From the NCBI GenBank assembly GCA_028290545.1, contig JAQGJP010000024.1, positions 1-64,000 of the forward strand: DNA of 64,000 nucleotides, in the 5' to 3' direction. Positions within the stretch are counted from its first letter, which is position 1, and each line of letters begins with the position of its first letter. The notes under the pieces were generated by a model. The model saw only the letters and a list, made by a program, of their open reading frames with translations, had not been told where the DNA came from and did not search any database. Origin of the DNA: Rhizobium sp. Its GTDB lineage: Bacteria; Pseudomonadota; Alphaproteobacteria; Rhizobiales; Rhizobiaceae. The position numbers and the translations under genes were made by a program. Shown one piece after another: positions 61,119 through 64,000 of this stretch.

Positions 61119-61958
61119 ATGACTGCACGTATGGACAAGAAATTCGCCGACCTGAAAGCCGAAGGCCGTCCGGCATTGGTGACCTATTTCATGGCGGGCG
61201 ACCCCGATTACCACACCGCGCTTGAAATCATGAAAGCGCTGCCGGCGGCAGGTGCCGACATCATCGAACTTGGCGCGCCGTTTTCCGACCCGATGGCCGA
61301 TGGCCCGGCGATCCAGCTGGCAGGTCAGCGCGCGCTGAAGGCTGGCCAGACGCTTGGCAAAACGTTGCAGATGGTCAGAGAATTTCGCAAGATGGACACG
61401 ACGACGCCGATCGTGCTGATGGGCTACTACAATCCGATCTATATCTATGGCGTCGATCGCTTCCTTGATGAGGCGGTGGATGCCGGCCTCGATGGCCTGA
61501 TCATCGTCGATCTGCCGGCCGAAATGGATGACGAACTTTGCATTCCGGCGCTGGCCAAGGACATCAACTTCATTCGCCTGGCGACTCCGACCACGGACGA
61601 TCGCCGCCTGCCCAAGGTGCTGACCAACACATCCGGCTTCGTCTATTACGTTTCGATGACCGGCATCACCGGATCGGCTTTGCCGGACCCCTCGAAGATT
61701 GCCAGTGCGGTGAGCCGAATCAAGAGCCATACCAACCTACCTGTCTGTGTCGGCTTCGGCGTCAAGACAGCGGAGCATGCCCGGCTGATCGGCGCCTCCG
61801 CTGATGGCGTCGTCGTCGGAACCGCCATCGTCAACCAGGTCGCGACCTCGCTCGACAAGGATGGCAAAGCCGGCCCCGATACCGTTCAGGCCGTCGTCAC
61901 CTTCGTCAACGGCCTGTCTTCCGGCGTCCGCTCCGCGCGCCTTGCGGCAGCCGAGTAA
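61119..61958 (+). CDS. trpA: Tryptophan synthase alpha chain TrpA
   Basis: Cleaves indole-3-glycerol phosphate and passes indole to TrpB, 279 residues. [16 protein letters not shown] has the catalytic Glu and Asp, YYNPIYIYG and GITGSALP complete the active site, and [11 protein letters not shown] is the phosphate site. Operon partner of trpB. Confidence 0.97.
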   Translation: MTARMDKKFADLKAEGRPALVTYFMAGDPDYHTALEIMKALPAAGADIIELGAPFSDPMADGPAIQLAGQRALKAGQTLGKTLQMVREFRKMDTTTPIVLMGYYNPIYIYGVDRFLDEAVDAGLDGLIIVDLPAEMDDELCIPALAKDINFIRLATPTTDDRRLPKVLTNTSGFVYYVSMTGITGSALPDPSKIASAVSRIKSHTNLPVCVGFGVKTAEHARLIGASADGVVVGTAIVNQVATSLDKDGKAGPDTVQAVVTFVNGLSSGVRSARLAAAE

Positions 61959-61993
61959 CGTCGCCATATATTCCAGAGAAGGAGTCCATTGCC

Positions 61994-62881
61994 ATGAATT
62001 GGATTACCAATTTTGTTCGCCCGAAGATCAACTCGATGCTCGGGCGTCCTGTGGTTGATACACCGGAAAACCTCTGGATCAAGTGCCCGGAAACCGGTGA
62101 GATGGTCTTCCACAAGGAGCTTGAGGCCAACAAATGGGTCATTCCCGGCTCCGGCTACCACATGAAGATGCCGGCCAGGGATCGACTGCTCGATTTGTTC
62201 GATGACGGGCAATTCGAATCCCTTCCGCAGCCGAAGGTCCCCCAGGATCCGTTGCGCTTTCGCGACTCCAAGAAATATGCCGATCGTCTGCGCGACAATC
62301 GCACCAAGACCGGGCTTGAGGATACGATCCTCGCCGGCGTTGGCCAGGTGCGGGGGGTCAAGATGGTCGGTGTTGTGCATGAATTCGCTTTCATGGGCGG
62401 CTCGCTTGGCCTTGCTGCCGGCGAGGCGATCATCAAGGCGTTCGAACGCGCCATTGCCGAGCGTTGTCCGCTGGTGATTTTCCCGGCTTCCGGCGGTGCC
62501 CGCATGCAGGAGGGTATCCTGTCGCTGATGCAGCTGCCGCGCACCACGGTCGCCGTCGAGATGCTCAAGGAAGCCGGCCTGCCCTATTATGTCGTGCTCA
62601 CCAATCCGACCACCGGCGGCGTCACCGCGTCCTATGCGATGCTGGGCGATGTGCATCTGGCCGAACCGGGCGCAGAAATATGCTTCGCCGGCAAACGGGT
62701 GATTGAACAAACGATCCGCGAAAAGCTGCCGGATGGTTTCCAGACTTCGGAATATCTGCAGGAACACGGCATGGTCGACATGGTCATCAGCCGACTGGAA
62801 ATTCCAGAAACGCTGGCCCGGCTGGCCAGGCTGATGCTGCGTATGCCGGAGCAGCAGCTCCTGGCGCTGGCCGCAGAATAA
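61994..62881 (+). CDS. accD: Acetyl-CoA carboxylase carboxyltransferase beta subunit AccD
   Basis: Beta subunit of the carboxyltransferase in fatty acid synthesis, 295 residues. The opening [17 protein letters not shown] corresponds to the zinc-finger region of other AccD proteins, but only one of four cysteines remains; [15 protein letters not shown] has none. The loss is known from rhizobial AccD. The catalytic core is intact ([37 protein letters not shown]). It lies 35 bp after trpA and leads into folC. Confidence 0.96.
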   Translation: MNWITNFVRPKINSMLGRPVVDTPENLWIKCPETGEMVFHKELEANKWVIPGSGYHMKMPARDRLLDLFDDGQFESLPQPKVPQDPLRFRDSKKYADRLRDNRTKTGLEDTILAGVGQVRGVKMVGVVHEFAFMGGSLGLAAGEAIIKAFERAIAERCPLVIFPASGGARMQEGILSLMQLPRTTVAVEMLKEAGLPYYVVLTNPTTGGVTASYAMLGDVHLAEPGAEICFAGKRVIEQTIREKLPDGFQTSEYLQEHGMVDMVISRLEIPETLARLARLMLRMPEQQLLALAAE

Positions 62882-62894
62882 CTGGAAAGAACCG

Positions 62895-64000
62895 ATGTCC
62901 AACACGAAGCCAAGCCGCGCCGAGCAGGAAATCGACCGGCTGCTTGGCATCTATCCGCGCGGTTTCGATCTGTCGCTCGATCGTATCGCCCGCCTGCTGG
63001 ATGATCTGGGACGGCCGCAGGACAGGATTCCTCCGGTCATCCACATCGCCGGCACCAATGGCAAGGGTTCGGCGACGGCTTTCTGCCGGGCGTTGATAGA
63101 GGCCGCCGGCCTCTCGGCGCATGTCCACACGTCGCCACATCTGGTGCGCTGGCATGAGCGCTACCGGATCGGCGTCAAGGGCGGCACGGGCAGGCTGGTC
63201 AGCGACGACGCATTGCTGGATGCAGTGCTGCGTGCCGAGACGGCCAATGACGGCCAGAATATCACCGTCTTCGAACTGCTGACGGCGGTGATTTTCATCC
63301 TGTTCGCCGAGAATCCCGCCGATGCCGCGATCATCGAGGTCGGGCTCGGCGGCATGTACGATGCGACCAATGTCATCGCCAATCCCGCTGTTTCGCTGAT
63401 CATGCCGGTGGCGCTCGACCACCAGACCTGGCTCGGCAATGCAATTGCCGAGATTGCGGCCGCCAAGGCCGGCATTATCAAGAAGAGCTGCCCTGTCGTC
63501 ATTGGCAGGCAGGATGAGCAGGCGGCGCTCGATGTGCTGACCGAGACCGCTTATCGCGCCGGCAGCCCGACGCAGACCTATGGTCAGGATTATTTCGCAT
63601 TCGAGGAAAATGGACGGTTGGTCTATCAGGACGAGGACGGGCTGATGGACCTGCCGCTGCCGGCGCTGCCCGGCCGGCATCAATATGCCAATGCCGCTGC
63701 GGCGATTCGTGCCGTCAAGAGCGCCGGATTCAGGCTGACGGAAGACATCGTCGCCGACGCGATGAAATCCGTTTCCTGGCCCGCGCGCCTGCAGCGGCTG
63801 AGGTCGGGAGATCTGATTCCCTTCGCACCGGTGGGTTCCGAGGTCTGGTTGGATGGCGGGCACAATCCGCATGGCGGCCGCGCGGTTGCCGAAGCCATGG
63901 CGACCTTCGAGGAGCGCGATTCGCGCCCGCTTTATCTGGTCACCGGCATGATCAACACCAAGGATCCGAAGGGCTATTTCGAAGCGTTTCAGGGGATTGC
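62895..64000 (+). CDS. folC: Bifunctional folylpolyglutamate/dihydrofolate synthase FolC, 3' end outside the window
   Basis: Adds glutamate to folate; the first 368 residues are in the window (usual length about 430-450). The P-loop IAGTNGKGSATAF, the SPHLVRWHERYRIG block, LGGMYDATNV, ALDHQTWLG and LDGGHNPHGG are typical. Starts 13 bases after accD in the trpFBA-accD-folC run. Confidence 0.95.
   Translation, partial: MSNTKPSRAEQEIDRLLGIYPRGFDLSLDRIARLLDDLGRPQDRIPPVIHIAGTNGKGSATAFCRALIEAAGLSAHVHTSPHLVRWHERYRIGVKGGTGRLVSDDALLDAVLRAETANDGQNITVFELLTAVIFILFAENPADAAIIEVGLGGMYDATNVIANPAVSLIMPVALDHQTWLGNAIAEIAAAKAGIIKKSCPVVIGRQDEQAALDVLTETAYRAGSPTQTYGQDYFAFEENGRLVYQDEDGLMDLPLPALPGRHQYANAAAAIRAVKSAGFRLTEDIVADAMKSVSWPARLQRLRSGDLIPFAPVGSEVWLDGGHNPHGGRAVAEAMATFEERDSRPLYLVTGMINTKDPKGYFEAFQGI

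Noticed and set aside
61886..63872. Long minus-strand frames opposite accD and folC
   Set aside because: Both strands cannot be core genes here; accD and folC have all their catalytic motifs.

Overview
The window is core chromosome of an alphaproteobacterium of the order Hyphomicrobiales, most likely family Rhizobiaceae; the genus cannot be fixed from sequence alone. The evidence is the high-GC coding bias, rhizobial markers (TrcR/DUF1013, DUF2852, the SDHAF4-like DUF1674 protein, a zinc-finger-less AccD, trpFBA-accD-folC) and the classical alphaproteobacterial origin block. No rRNA, tRNA, CRISPR array, prophage or plasmid-type module was seen.

Left part (1-32.7 kb). A complete IS4-family insertion sequence occupies 1-1391. 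It is followed by a lipoprotein M48 protease, the thiBPQ thiamine transporter operon with its own promoter and TPP riboswitch, a MetE-core methyltransferase, leuB, a PAP2 phosphatase, an MHS-type transporter with an unusual ~180-residue periplasmic insert, asd preceded by a possible small RNA, a lytic transglycosylase, a beta carbonic anhydrase, pdxY, a UMF1-type MFS protein, purH, a heparinase-like gene, rsmB, htpX, an SDHAF4-like gene, a frameshifted secreted nuclease next to an Excalibur protein, acs, trcR, yggS, leuS, lptE and holA.

Origin region (32.7-52.3 kb). parB-parA-rsmG-mnmG-mnmE-rho-hemJ-hemE all run leftwards. A 402-bp AT-rich non-coding gap (41503-41904) follows, then ppsR-maf-aroE-coaE-dnaQ run rightwards, followed by secB/fxsA (reversed), timA, mltA, smr, an xre regulator and gyrB. 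This is the Caulobacter-type hemE/RP001 origin layout. The gap holds four near-consensus DnaA boxes, a perfect TTAA-N7-TTAA CtrA box, five GANTC sites, a hairpin and an AT-rich stretch, so it is the best candidate for oriC. Five parS-like palindromes (two perfect 16/16) lie at 27.6, 35.0, 37.0, 43.4 and 52.2 kb around parAB, forming a ParABS centromere.

Right part (52.3-64 kb). A nitroreductase is followed by a sugar-acid module: a UxaB-like tagaturonate reductase, a GntR regulator with two winged-helix domains, and a divergent LgoD-like dehydrogenase. Together these could convert L-galactonate or a relative via D-tagaturonate to D-altronate. Then come an intracellular PHB depolymerase, a DUF2852 protein, a YgjP-like metallopeptidase, and the trpF-trpB-trpA-accD-folC operon, with folC cut by the window end.

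The window is mostly ordinary housekeeping DNA. The parts most worth a second look are the origin/centromere architecture (especially the CtrA box), the nuclease frameshift beside the Excalibur gene, the candidate sRNA upstream of asd, the MHS transporter insert and the sugar-acid module.
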